Assembly (NCBI RefSeq): GCF_028471945.1
Contig: NZ_CP110128.1
Coordinates: 2,530,501 to 2,594,500, forward strand
Length of the DNA: 64,000 bases
Reading direction: 5' to 3'
Origin: Pseudomonas sp. WJP1
GTDB lineage: Bacteria; Pseudomonadota; Gammaproteobacteria; Pseudomonadales; Pseudomonadaceae
Shown piece after piece: positions 42,859 through 51,529 of this stretch (position 1 is the first letter of the stretch; each line of letters begins with the position of its first letter). Under the pieces are notes generated by a model. That model made no database searches and had not been told where the DNA came from. It saw only the letters and a list, made by a program, of their open reading frames with translations. The translations under genes were made by a program, and so were the position numbers.

Positions 42859-44046
42859 TCAGTGGATGCTTGAAGCCAGCTCGAAAATCGGGATGTACAT
42901 CAAAATCACGATCACCCCGATCAGCAGGCCGATGAAGGTCATGAGCAAGGGTTCGAACAGGCGTACGAACCATTCGATCCAGCGGCTGATTTCTTCGTCG
43001 TAAAAGTCGGCGCTGCGCTCCATCATCTGCCCGAGGTTGCCGGACTGCTCGCCGGCGCGCAGCAGGCGCAGGGACACCGGGGTCACCAGGTGGTTGAGTT
43101 CCAGCGCCGTCGACAAGGATTGCCCCTCGCGCACCCGTTCGCAGGCCTGGTCCAGGCGCAATCGGGAGGCGGGAGTGAGCAGGTTGCGGACCATGCCCAT
43201 GGCGGTGACGAGCGGTATGCCGCCCTGCAGCAAAATCCCCAGGGAACGGTAGAAACGCGCCAGTTCGTACATGAAGATGCGCTGGTGCACCGCCGGGAGT
43301 TTTTCGATCAGGCGGTCCAGGCCCCGACGAAAGGCCGGTTGGCGCTGGAGGAAGGCGAGGGCGATGACGATCGTCGCCAGTGCGCCAAAGAATTCACCCT
43401 GGTGGGCGTGCAGGAACATGCCGCTGCTCATCAGGATCTGCGACAGCCACGGCAGGTTCGACCCCAGCCCTTCGAACACCAGGCTGAAGCGCGGCACCAC
43501 ATACCCCATCAGGAACAACACCACGCCACCGCCCACCACCAGCAACAGCATGGGGTAGATCGACGCGCTGACGATCTTCTGGCGAACCTCGTCCATGCGC
43601 TGGCGATAGCTGACATAACGACCCAGCGCATCGCCCACGGCACCGGTTTTCTCGCTGGACTGGACCAATGCCACGTACAGCGGCGGGAACACCGCCGACA
43701 ATTGGGCCAAGGCCTGGGAAAACGATTTGCCTTCATACAGCAGGCGCACCAGTTCACTCAGGGTCTTGCGGGCCTGTGGCGCATTCTCTTTTTCCGCCAG
43801 GCTTTCCAGCGCATCGATCAACGGCAGGCCGGCATTGAGCAGGGTGGTCAGTTCCTGGCTGAACAGCACCAGGTTGAAGGTCTCGCGCTGCTTGAGGCGC
43901 AGTGCCCGCCAATGCCTCTCGGCGTGCAGGCTGACTACCCGCAGCCCCTGGTCTTCGGCGATGCGCCGGGCTTCGCTGTCGCCCGGCGCCTCGACGGTCA
44001 TTGAAACCACACCGGCCTTGCCTACCGCCTTGAGGTGAAAACGCAT
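42859..44046 (-). CDS. gspF: Type II secretion inner-membrane protein GspF
   Basis: Start chosen at MRFHLKAVGKAGVVSM, after GAGGGG. The 395-residue protein has the two-repeat T2SF pattern (FSQELTTLLNAGLPLIDALESLAEKE...VRLLYEGKSFSQALAQL and FYRSLGILLQGGIPLVTAMGMVRN...VREGQSLSTALELNHLVTPVSLRLLRAGEQSGNLGQMM) with membrane segments IYPMLLLVVGGGVVLFLMGYVVP and LLMTFIGLLIGVIVILMYIPIFELASSI. GspF is the core inner-membrane platform that links the ATPase GspE to the pseudopilus. It is 14 bp downstream of gspG. Confidence 0.95.
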   Translation of the reverse strand: MRFHLKAVGKAGVVSMTVEAPGDSEARRIAEDQGLRVVSLHAERHWRALRLKQRETFNLVLFSQELTTLLNAGLPLIDALESLAEKENAPQARKTLSELVRLLYEGKSFSQALAQLSAVFPPLYVALVQSSEKTGAVGDALGRYVSYRQRMDEVRQKIVSASIYPMLLLVVGGGVVLFLMGYVVPRFSLVFEGLGSNLPWLSQILMSSGMFLHAHQGEFFGALATIVIALAFLQRQPAFRRGLDRLIEKLPAVHQRIFMYELARFYRSLGILLQGGIPLVTAMGMVRNLLTPASRLRLDQACERVREGQSLSTALELNHLVTPVSLRLLRAGEQSGNLGQMMERSADFYDEEISRWIEWFVRLFEPLLMTFIGLLIGVIVILMYIPIFELASSIH

Positions 44047-44060
44047 GGTCGCCATTCCCC

Positions 44061-44510
44061 TCATTGCCAGCTGGTGACTTCGGCGTTTTCGCCTTCGCCG
44101 CCGGGTTGGCCGTCCTTGCCCATGGACAGCAGGTCGTACTCGCCGTTTTCCCCGGGGTAGCGGTAGGTGTAGTTACGGCCCCACGGGTCCTGCGGCAGTT
44201 TTTTCTGCAAGTAAGGGCCGGTCCAGCGGGTTTCGTCGCTGGGGGCGGTGACCAGTGCCTGCAAACCCTGCTCGGTCGACGGGTAATGGCCGACCTCCAG
44301 GCGGTACAGGTCCAGGGCCTTGCCCAGGCCTTCTATTTGCGCCTTGGCCACCTTCACTTCGGAGCGGCCCAGTTGCGCGAAGTACTTCGGCGCGACGATG
44401 CCGGCCAACAGCCCCAGCACCACCAGCACCACCAACAGTTCAAGCAATGTGAACCCGCGCTCGGCTCGAAGGGCAAAAGCACGCGGGGCGAAACGCAGAC
44501 GCTGTTTCAT
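44061..44510 (-). CDS. gspG: Type II secretion major pseudopilin GspG
   Basis: Start at MKQRLRFAPRAFALRAERGFTLLELLVVLVVLGLLAGIVAPKYF with GAGGTC upstream. Prepilin peptidase cleaves after RAERG, leaving the methylated Phe of FTLLELL. The 149-residue protein shows the GspG C-terminus: HYPSTEQGLQALVTAP, WTGPYLQKKLPQDPWGRNYTYRYPGENGEYDLLSMGKDGQPGGEGENAEVTSW with the calcium-site region. It is the major pseudopilin of the secretion pilus. It is divergent from the lytic transglycosylase and shares a regulatory region with it. Confidence 0.95.
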   Translation of the reverse strand: MKQRLRFAPRAFALRAERGFTLLELLVVLVVLGLLAGIVAPKYFAQLGRSEVKVAKAQIEGLGKALDLYRLEVGHYPSTEQGLQALVTAPSDETRWTGPYLQKKLPQDPWGRNYTYRYPGENGEYDLLSMGKDGQPGGEGENAEVTSWQ

Positions 44511-44629
44511 GATGACCTCACACAGTCGGCAGAAGGGTCGCGACAAAGGCTTATGCAATTGCCATGCACAGGCCCGGCCCAGCGCCGGACATCCCCGTGC
44601 AACCCCCGTATTACGGCCACTTGCGCTTT

Positions 44630-44645
44630 CGGCACAGTGCTTGCG
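44630..44645 (+). promoter_or_regulatory. Sigma-54-type promoter of the lytic transglycosylase gene
   Basis: CGGCACAGTGCTTGCG has GG at 44631-44632 and GC at 44643-44644 with the required ten bases between, and keeps GGCACA and TTGC of the -24/-12 consensus. It points at the gene at 44718. Confidence 0.6.
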
Positions 44646-44670
44646 TATGGCTGATACACGACCGGCCATT

Positions 44671-44696
44671 GGGGCATAACCCCCATTTTTCGGGGG
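44671..44696. promoter_or_regulatory. C/G dyad region between gspG and the transglycosylase gene
   Basis: ATTGGGGCATAA followed by CCCCC (44680-44684) and GGGGG (44692-44696) around ATTTTTC. It resembles the CCCC-N6-GGGG sites before the oxidase and response-regulator genes but has a 7-base spacer and lies downstream of the sigma-54 site. Confidence 0.4.
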
Positions 44697-44717
44697 CCGG
44701 TCACGGGAGGTAGAACA

Positions 44718-45326
44718 ATGAAAACTCTCACCACAGGACTGCTCGGCGTGATGCTGCTGGCAGGCACGGCGCAGGCCGATGTATTCGTTTCCAGGGACGC
44801 CAAGGGCGACTTCGTCTTGTCCAATGTCCATCGCCCCGGACGCCAGTACGAACGGGTGGTCCGTGATGTCGAAGCGAAGGTGGCCAGCCTCGATCAGCAG
44901 CCGCAGATGATCGCCGCCAGGCCGTATGCCGAACTGGTATCAAAGGCGGCCACCGACAACCAGCTGCCGGCGGCGCTGCTGCACGCGGTGATCCAGGCCG
45001 AATCCAGCTACGACGCCAGCGCCGTATCACCCCAGGGCGCGGGCGGGCTGATGCAGCTGATGCCCGATACCGCCCGGGAGTTGGGCGTGAAAAACGTCTA
45101 CGACCCCAAGGCCAACATCCAGGGCGGGGCCAAATATCTCAAGCGCCTTATGACCATGTTCGACAACGACATCGCCCTTGCCGTTGCCGCCTACAACGCC
45201 GGCCCCCAAGCGGTGCTCAGCCGTGGCGGCGTGATCCCGCCGTTCGCCGAAACCCAGCGTTATGTGCCCAGCGTGCTGCGCCAGTACCGGCGTCTGCAGG
45301 GGCTGGCAGCGGATGCCCCGTTGTGA
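44718..45326 (+). CDS. Lytic transglycosylase, SLT domain
   Basis: A 202-residue protein with signal peptide (MKTLTTGLLGVMLLAGTAQA), a DUF4124-like stretch DVFVSRDAKGDFVLSNVH, then the SLT core: LLHAVIQAESSYDASAVSPQGAGGLMQLMPDTARELGV (catalytic Glu95), GGAKYLKRLM and AVAAYNAGPQAV. It cleaves peptidoglycan and is commonly linked to secretion machines that need a wall opening. GGGAGG precedes the ATG. It sits between gspG and the multicopper oxidase and has its own sigma-54-like promoter. Confidence 0.92.
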   Translation: MKTLTTGLLGVMLLAGTAQADVFVSRDAKGDFVLSNVHRPGRQYERVVRDVEAKVASLDQQPQMIAARPYAELVSKAATDNQLPAALLHAVIQAESSYDASAVSPQGAGGLMQLMPDTARELGVKNVYDPKANIQGGAKYLKRLMTMFDNDIALAVAAYNAGPQAVLSRGGVIPPFAETQRYVPSVLRQYRRLQGLAADAPL

Positions 45327-45348
45327 CCGCACAGCCTGGGGCGGGTTT

Positions 45349-45362
45349 CCCCAACATTGGGG
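45349..45362. promoter_or_regulatory. Enhancer-like site CCCC-AACATT-GGGG
   Basis: Perfect CCCC-N6-GGGG dyad within the context TTTCCCCAACATTGGGG, about 100 bp upstream of the sigma-54 -24 element at 45461. The same TTTCCCCAAC-NNT-GGGG occurs at 57312-57328. Fits an NtrC-type activator binding site. Confidence 0.6.
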
Positions 45363-45396
45363 CATGGTGGCCCCGGCAAAAAAGTGGGGAATAAAT

Positions 45397-45409
45397 GGGG
45401 AATATCCCC
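45397..45409. promoter_or_regulatory. GGGGAATATCCCC palindrome
   Basis: GGGGA and TCCCC arms around ATA, between the enhancer-like site and the sigma-54 promoter of the oxidase operon. Polarity is opposite to the CCCC-N6-GGGG sites; role uncertain. Confidence 0.4.
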
Positions 45410-45460
45410 CGATGAATTAAGTGGCGACTGTAACTGTTTGAAAAACCGATAGATTTTTTA

Positions 45461-45476
45461 TGGCATACAGATTGCT
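45461..45476 (+). promoter_or_regulatory. Sigma-54 (-24/-12) promoter of the multicopper oxidase operon
   Basis: TGGCATACAGATTGCT matches TGGCAYR-N4-TTGCW completely, with GG at 45462-45463 and GC at 45474-45475 exactly ten bases apart. It lies about 56 bp before the ATG at 45533. It implies RpoN and an AAA+ activator are needed. Confidence 0.85.
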
Positions 45477-45532
45477 CAAGGGGTTTTGTCGAGAATTATT
45501 CCCTGTGAGCGCCCACAGCGAGGCCCGTGATC

Positions 45533-48500
45533 ATGACCGGCATATTCCACGCTCCACCCCTGCTCAGTTTCCTGCTGTTCGCAGCGTCCATGCTTGGCGT
45601 CGAGCTGGCCGAGGCTGCCGCGCGTTGTGAACGCAACCTGGTGGCCAACGTCGTGACTCTCGACCAGCCGCTGATGTTCAACCGCCTCGGTGCGCAGAAC
45701 GTCAACGGTATGATGTTCGCCCTGCGTCGCGATGTGGTCGATGACCATGACATCTCTCTGGCCCAGGGTGGAGCGGCGGTGCCGGGCAAGGTTTCGCTGC
45801 GTCCCGACAAGCGTCCGCGTCCGCTGGTGCTGCGGGTAGCCGCCGGTGACTGCCTGACCATCAATCTGCAGAACCTGCTGGCCTACCAGGCCAACCCCGG
45901 TTCCCATGACGGTGGCGAAGAAGAGGAGGAGGGCGAGGAAGAAGAAGGCATCGAAATCGGCAACAACGAAAACTTCAAGGTCGACGAGCAAGTCGCCGAC
46001 CGCCATGTCGGTTTCCAGGTCAACGGCATGCAGGCGGTCAACAGCATCGATGACATCGCTTCGTTCACCGGCCGCAATGCCAACAGTTTGATCGCACCGG
46101 GTGCCAGCCGTTCCTACACCCTGTACGCCGAGCGTGAAGGGGTGTTCGCCGTCAGCAGCCGTGGCGCAACCTTCGGTGGCGAAGGGGCGGCCGGCAACGT
46201 GGCCAACGGTTTGTTCGGCCAGGTCGTGGTGGTGCCCAAGGGCGGTCGCACTTACCGCAACACCGTGACCGAAGAAGAAATGCGCCTGGCCACCACCGGC
46301 CGCACCCCGGCCGGCCAGCCGATCGTCGATTACCAGGCGCGTTACCCGCAACGTGAGCCATGGGTCCGTGAAGGCAAGGCCGGCACGCCGATCATCAACA
46401 TGGTCGACGGCAATGAAATCATTTCCAGCGAAAGCGACGCGATCGTCATGGGCAGCAACGCCGATGGCAGCTTCCCGCCCTCGACCTATCCGCTGGAAGC
46501 CGTGGGCAAACGCAACCCGGCGCTGCCCAATCGTCTGGAGCCGTTCCGCGATTTCGCCTCGCAGTTCCAGGATGAAACCGCCGCGACCCAAGCTTTCCCG
46601 GCCTACTGGGCGGACCCTGTGATGGCCCACGTGCTGGAGCCGACCCGCGATTCGTTCATGATCAACTATGGCTCTGGCGGCATGGGTGCCGAAGTGGTTG
46701 CCAACCGTCTCGGCGTAGGCCCGATGCACGATTGCCTGTCCTGCGCCTACGAAGAATTCTTCCTCAGCTCCCACACCGTCGGCGACGTGGCGATGCTGGT
46801 GGACGTACCGGCCAACGCCGGCCTGGAAGGCATCACCCCGGGACAGACACCGAACGCCGATCAGGTGGGCGTCAAGGCGACCATGGCGCTGTATCCGTCC
46901 GAGCCGTCCAACGTCAACCACAGCTACATCGGTGACTTCGTCAAATTCCGCAACACCCACAACGGCCATGAGCAGCACATCTTCCACCTGCACGGGCATC
47001 AGTGGCTGTTCAACCCCAACGATGACAACTCCGACTATGTGGACGCCCAGGGCATCGGCCCGGGTGCCGGCTACACCTATGAAATCGCCAACGGCGGTTC
47101 GGGCAACCGCAACCGGGTAGCGGGCGATGCGATCTATCACTGCCACTTCTACCCGCACTTCGCCCAGGGTATGTGGGCCATGTGGCGGGTGCACGATGTG
47201 TTTGAAGAAGGCACCAAGCTGGAGGTGTCGCAACAAGGATCGGACGGTTTCCACAGTGAGCCTTATGCCCTGCGCAGCGGTAAACCCGCCGCGGGTGCAC
47301 GGGCCTTGCCCGATGGCGAGATCGTTGCCGGCACGCCGATCCCGGCGGTGGTGCCGCTGCCTGGCAAAGCCATGGCACCGATGCCAGGCAAAGTCGCGGT
47401 CGTACCGAAAATCGGCGAAACCCTGGTGGCCGCCCACAACGATGACGACGATGATGAAGAAGACGACGATGACGGCGAGCACCATGGCGGCAGCGGTGGT
47501 GCCCAGGCCATCGGTTCCCTGGCGCTGGTGGATCGCAGCGAAGCCAACCGCAACGCCGATGGCACGCTGAAAAACCCAGGCTACCCCTTCTGGATCGGCG
47601 GCATGGAAAGCTCGGTCGGCCAACGCCCACCGACCCCGCCGCTGGACATGCTCGACGCTGCCACGGCGCAGGCCTTGAAAGCGACCGGCAAAGCCTTGTG
47701 GGCCAACCTTGACCCAGCGCAGTCCGGTGGCTGGGACGGTGGCCTTGGGCGCCATTCGCTGGACGGCGTCTCTGCCGGAGGCGAGGCCGAAACCATTACC
47801 ACATCGCTGGATTTCTCCAAGACGGTGACGCGCGCCAAACCGATCTACCTGCCGGAAGAGGGCACCGAAGTCGAGCAAGCGGCCATGGCGTTCCACGCCA
47901 AAAAGGACCACCCAAGCTTCGCCCTGCTGCCGGGTAATCAAATCGTCGCACGGGCCTTCCGCACCAACGGCGCCTTGCCGATGGCCGGTGCGCCGTTCTA
48001 CGAACCGTGCATGGACGACCGGCAGAAACGCCTGAGCAGCAGCGCCGGCACCGGTGAATTCAACAGTGGCGAGCGGCTCGACGGCATGTCGTTCATCGGC
48101 TCCTCGAGCTTCACCGCCGACCGTCCGCGCATCTACAAGGCGGCCAACATCCAGTTCGACGCGGTGTACAACAAGGTCGGCTACCACTTCCCGCAAGCGC
48201 GCATCCTGGCGCTCTGGGAAGACGCTTGGCCTGTGATCACCAAGCAGCGTCCGCCAGAGCCCCTGGTGATGCGCATGAACACCTTCGACTGCGTGCAGTA
48301 CCAGCAAACCAACCTGGTGCCGGCCACCTATGAGATGGACGACTATCAGGTACGCACGCCGACCGACGTGATCGGCCAGCACATTCACCTGCCGAAGTGG
48401 GACCTGGTGTCTGCCGATGGCTCGTCCAACGGCTGGAACTACGAAGACGGCGTACTCTCCCCAGGTGCGGTACAAGAACGCATCCACGCCATCCGCGAGT

Positions 48501-51376
48501 TCAACCAGTGCCAGGGTAGCGATCCACGCGATGGCACACCGGCCTGCCCGAAAGCCAAGAACCACCCGTACTTCGGCCAATACGGCCGGGCCGACTGGGT
48601 CGGTGCGCGTACGGCGATGCAGCGCTGGTTCGTCGACCCGGTGGTCAACGCCAAAGGCGTCGACCGTGGCCTGGGCACCATCTTTACCCACGACCACCTC
48701 GGCCCATCGACGCACCAACAGATCGGCCTCTACGCCACCGTGCTGGCAGAACCTGCCGGCTCCACCTGGTTCCACGCCGAAACCGGCGAGCCGCTGTACA
48801 GCGGCGCGCGTCAGGACGGCGGGCCGACTTCGTGGCAAGCGGTGATTTCCACCGGTGACCTGGACGGCGACGGCAAGAACGACAGCTTCCGTGAGTTCTT
48901 CCTCGAATACAGCGACTTCCAGCACGCCTATGAAGCCGGTGTGTACGTGGGCGCCGGGCCTGACGGTAAACCCAATGCGCAAAGCTTCCCGGCTACCGCC
49001 GACAGCTTCCGCTACGCGATCAACCCGCCTGTGCGTAACAACGCCAGTACCTTGCTCGACGGCATTCTCGAAGTGCAGGGCGGCATGGTTCCCGGCTGCC
49101 CGAGCCGGCCATGCCCACAAGCCATCTCGGTCGATGACCCGGGCATGTTCGTGGTCAACTACCGCAACGAACCGCTGGCCCTGCGGGTGTATGACCCGTA
49201 CAAGGTCGGCCCGGACGGCAAGCGCGGCATGCAGGCCGACGGCCTGGGCGGCGACCTGGCGTACGCCATGCAAAGCCGTACCGACCGTGCGATCCCGGCG
49301 ATGAACCTGGCGCCGAACCTGATCACCGCGGCCACCGGCCCAACCGGCGGCACCACGCTGTTCCCGCCGCACATCAACAAGGGCGGCGCCGAACCTGGCG
49401 ACCCGTTCACCCCGATGCTGCGCACCTACACCGGCGACAACGTGCGGCTGCGGGTGCATGCCGGCGGTCACGAAGAGGAGCACAACGTCACCCTGCACGG
49501 CGTGAAGTGGCTGCAAAGCGGTTCCGGTTTCGGCAACAGCTCCAACTCCGGCTGGCGCGCGTCGCAGATGATCGGCATCTCCGAGCAGATGGGCTTCATT
49601 GCACCGGTCTCGATGCTGTCCAGTTCGGCCGCCACCACCGGTGACTACCTGTACTCGATGGACGCTTCGATCGAGGGTTACTGGAGCGGGATCTGGGGCG
49701 TGATGCGCAACTACACGGCGCAACGCAACGATCTGTTCGCGCTGCCCAACAACGCCAAGCCGACCGGTATGCGCAACACCGTGGCCTTCGACGGCGTTTG
49801 CCCGCGGATCGGCGCCAACCCCAACGGCATCGGCACCCGGCCGACCCCGCAACGCAACTATGAAGTGGTCGCGGCGCTGGCCAATGACATCCTCGGCAAT
49901 CCACTGGGCTTGACCATCGGTGACCCGGCGGGCCTCGGCATGCATGTGGGCGGGCCGTTGAATCCGGCCGGCGGTACCCTGGTGCTCAACTCGCGTACCG
50001 TGAGCATTCCACAGGTCACCGTGACCGACCCTGAAGACGGTGAAACCATCACCATCGGCGGGCAAAGCGGGCCGCTGCATGATCCGACCGCGATCCTCTA
50101 TGTGCGCAAGGCCGACCTCGACCCGGCCACCGGCAAGCTCAAGCCCGGTGTGCCTGTCGAACCCCTGGTGCTGCGCGCAGCAGCCGGTGACTGCATCAAC
50201 ATCACCCTGGAAAACCGTCTGCCGAGCGTCATGCCGGACCTGACCCAGACAGCGGTGATGCAAGGCATGGTCAAACGTGATCGCAACAGCGGCAGCGGTT
50301 CGACCACCTTCAGCAACAACCTGATGCGGCCGTCGAGCCACGTGGGTCTGCACGCGCAATTGCTGGCGTACGACATCACCAAATCCGACGGTACCAACAT
50401 CGGCGCCAACCCGACCCAGACCGTGCCACCGCGTGTTGGCAACAGCGGGGCCTACCCGACCCGTACCTATCAGTACTACGCCGGGCACCTGGAGCGTGAA
50501 GGCAAGCCGATCACGCAACTGGGGCGCAATGTCGACAACATCAATGCCACGGCGATCGAGTTCGGCGGCTTGAACATCACCCCGGCGGACGTGATCAAGC
50601 AGTCGCAAAAAGGCCTGGCCGGGGCGATGAGCATTCTGCCGGTGGGCGCCACCTGGGTTGACGATACGCGCAAGGTCAATGCAACCGTCACCGCCCCTGG
50701 GCAAACCACCTACCGCGACTTTGCGATGGTCTGGCAAAAGGCCTTGAACACTCGCTGGGCCAATGGGCGGCCGGTGGAAGGGATTGCCGCGGAAGGGTTC
50801 GGCGTGCCGACCGATCCGCAGGACAACTCGAGCATGGCTATCAACTACAAGACCGAACCGATGTGGTACCGCTTCGGCCTGGCCCCGGATGCACCCTTCG
50901 GCCATGCCGACGGCGCGGGCTACGGCGACATGGCGAATGCGCACATGGCCTACAGCAATGCGCTGGTGGGTGGCGATCCGCAAACACCGGTGCTGTACGC
51001 CAAGCCGGGGCAGCCGTTCCGCACGCACATCCTGATGCCTACCGGCGGTAGTCGCGGTACGACCTTCCAGCTTGACGGTCACGTCTGGTCGACCAACCCG
51101 TTCCTGTCGGAGAAGAGCGATACCGGTGGCTACCCAATGAGCACCCCGGGCGTGGGTTCGGTGAAGTTCGGCTACAACCCGATGTCGATGTACATCGGCG
51201 CCCACGAGAGCGTCCTGCCGGCAGCGCACTTCAGCTTCATGCTGCCGAGCGCCGGTGGGGTCAACGCGATACCGGGTGACTACCTGTTCCGCGACTACGG
51301 CGCCTATGGCAACACCTCCGGGTTGTGGGGGCTGTTGCGGGTGACCAATGACCCGGAACCGGCGCCAGCGCCGTAG
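45533..51376 (+). CDS. Giant multicopper oxidase, MnxG/McoA-type putative Mn(II) oxidase
   Basis: ATG at 45533 follows GCGAGG (a GTG two codons earlier is too close). The 1947-residue protein has a signal peptide (MTGIFHAPPLLSFLLFAASMLGVELAEA) and at least six cupredoxin-like modules. Copper-ligand motifs are HIFHLHGHQW (H482-H489), YHCHFYPHFAQGM (H536, C537, H538, H542, M547, a type 1 site with axial Met), QHIHL (H950, H952), THDHLGPSTH (H1053, H1055, H1061) and HEEEHNVTLHG (H1313-H1322). Two acidic loops (E129-E138; D637-D647) could bind Mn or Ca. Size and layout match the P. putida GB-1 Mn(II) oxidases; substrate is inferred. Confidence 0.9.
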   Translation: MTGIFHAPPLLSFLLFAASMLGVELAEAAARCERNLVANVVTLDQPLMFNRLGAQNVNGMMFALRRDVVDDHDISLAQGGAAVPGKVSLRPDKRPRPLVLRVAAGDCLTINLQNLLAYQANPGSHDGGEEEEEGEEEEGIEIGNNENFKVDEQVADRHVGFQVNGMQAVNSIDDIASFTGRNANSLIAPGASRSYTLYAEREGVFAVSSRGATFGGEGAAGNVANGLFGQVVVVPKGGRTYRNTVTEEEMRLATTGRTPAGQPIVDYQARYPQREPWVREGKAGTPIINMVDGNEIISSESDAIVMGSNADGSFPPSTYPLEAVGKRNPALPNRLEPFRDFASQFQDETAATQAFPAYWADPVMAHVLEPTRDSFMINYGSGGMGAEVVANRLGVGPMHDCLSCAYEEFFLSSHTVGDVAMLVDVPANAGLEGITPGQTPNADQVGVKATMALYPSEPSNVNHSYIGDFVKFRNTHNGHEQHIFHLHGHQWLFNPNDDNSDYVDAQGIGPGAGYTYEIANGGSGNRNRVAGDAIYHCHFYPHFAQGMWAMWRVHDVFEEGTKLEVSQQGSDGFHSEPYALRSGKPAAGARALPDGEIVAGTPIPAVVPLPGKAMAPMPGKVAVVPKIGETLVAAHNDDDDDEEDDDDGEHHGGSGGAQAIGSLALVDRSEANRNADGTLKNPGYPFWIGGMESSVGQRPPTPPLDMLDAATAQALKATGKALWANLDPAQSGGWDGGLGRHSLDGVSAGGEAETITTSLDFSKTVTRAKPIYLPEEGTEVEQAAMAFHAKKDHPSFALLPGNQIVARAFRTNGALPMAGAPFYEPCMDDRQKRLSSSAGTGEFNSGERLDGMSFIGSSSFTADRPRIYKAANIQFDAVYNKVGYHFPQARILALWEDAWPVITKQRPPEPLVMRMNTFDCVQYQQTNLVPATYEMDDYQVRTPTDVIGQHIHLPKWDLVSADGSSNGWNYEDGVLSPGAVQERIHAIREFNQCQGSDPRDGTPACPKAKNHPYFGQYGRADWVGARTAMQRWFVDPVVNAKGVDRGLGTIFTHDHLGPSTHQQIGLYATVLAEPAGSTWFHAETGEPLYSGARQDGGPTSWQAVISTGDLDGDGKNDSFREFFLEYSDFQHAYEAGVYVGAGPDGKPNAQSFPATADSFRYAINPPVRNNASTLLDGILEVQGGMVPGCPSRPCPQAISVDDPGMFVVNYRNEPLALRVYDPYKVGPDGKRGMQADGLGGDLAYAMQSRTDRAIPAMNLAPNLITAATGPTGGTTLFPPHINKGGAEPGDPFTPMLRTYTGDNVRLRVHAGGHEEEHNVTLHGVKWLQSGSGFGNSSNSGWRASQMIGISEQMGFIAPVSMLSSSAATTGDYLYSMDASIEGYWSGIWGVMRNYTAQRNDLFALPNNAKPTGMRNTVAFDGVCPRIGANPNGIGTRPTPQRNYEVVAALANDILGNPLGLTIGDPAGLGMHVGGPLNPAGGTLVLNSRTVSIPQVTVTDPEDGETITIGGQSGPLHDPTAILYVRKADLDPATGKLKPGVPVEPLVLRAAAGDCINITLENRLPSVMPDLTQTAVMQGMVKRDRNSGSGSTTFSNNLMRPSSHVGLHAQLLAYDITKSDGTNIGANPTQTVPPRVGNSGAYPTRTYQYYAGHLEREGKPITQLGRNVDNINATAIEFGGLNITPADVIKQSQKGLAGAMSILPVGATWVDDTRKVNATVTAPGQTTYRDFAMVWQKALNTRWANGRPVEGIAAEGFGVPTDPQDNSSMAINYKTEPMWYRFGLAPDAPFGHADGAGYGDMANAHMAYSNALVGGDPQTPVLYAKPGQPFRTHILMPTGGSRGTTFQLDGHVWSTNPFLSEKSDTGGYPMSTPGVGSVKFGYNPMSMYIGAHESVLPAAHFSFMLPSAGGVNAIPGDYLFRDYGAYGNTSGLWGLLRVTNDPEPAPAP

Positions 51377-51396
51377 GGCAGGAAACAACGCAACAC

Positions 51397-51487
51397 CTGT
51401 GGGAGCGGGCTTGCTCGCGAAGGCGGAGTGTCAGACACATCAATGCTGGATGTGCTGGCCTCTTCGCGAGCAAGCCCGCTCCCACAG
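51397..51487. repeat. Paired REP elements (inverted) inside the oxidase operon
   Basis: CTGTGGGAGCGGGCTTGCTC faces GAGCAAGCCCGCTCCCACAG. It separates the oxidase gene from the next gene and may set mRNA stability or partial termination. Confidence 0.9.
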
Positions 51488-51529
51488 GAGGGCGGTGAAG
51501 CAGGCATAGATCTGAAGGGGAGAGGTGAC

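Noticed and set aside
44511..44600. A sigma-54 promoter for gspG on the minus strand (TGGCAATTGCATAAGC)
   Set aside because: The GG to GC distance is 11 rather than 10 bases, which sigma-54 does not tolerate well.
45476..51388. A 1970-codon open frame on the minus strand across the oxidase gene
   Set aside because: It mirrors the plus-strand codon bias, its translation (VHRHRVVAELHRTHARG-like) has no domain, and the plus strand carries clear copper motifs and a promoter.
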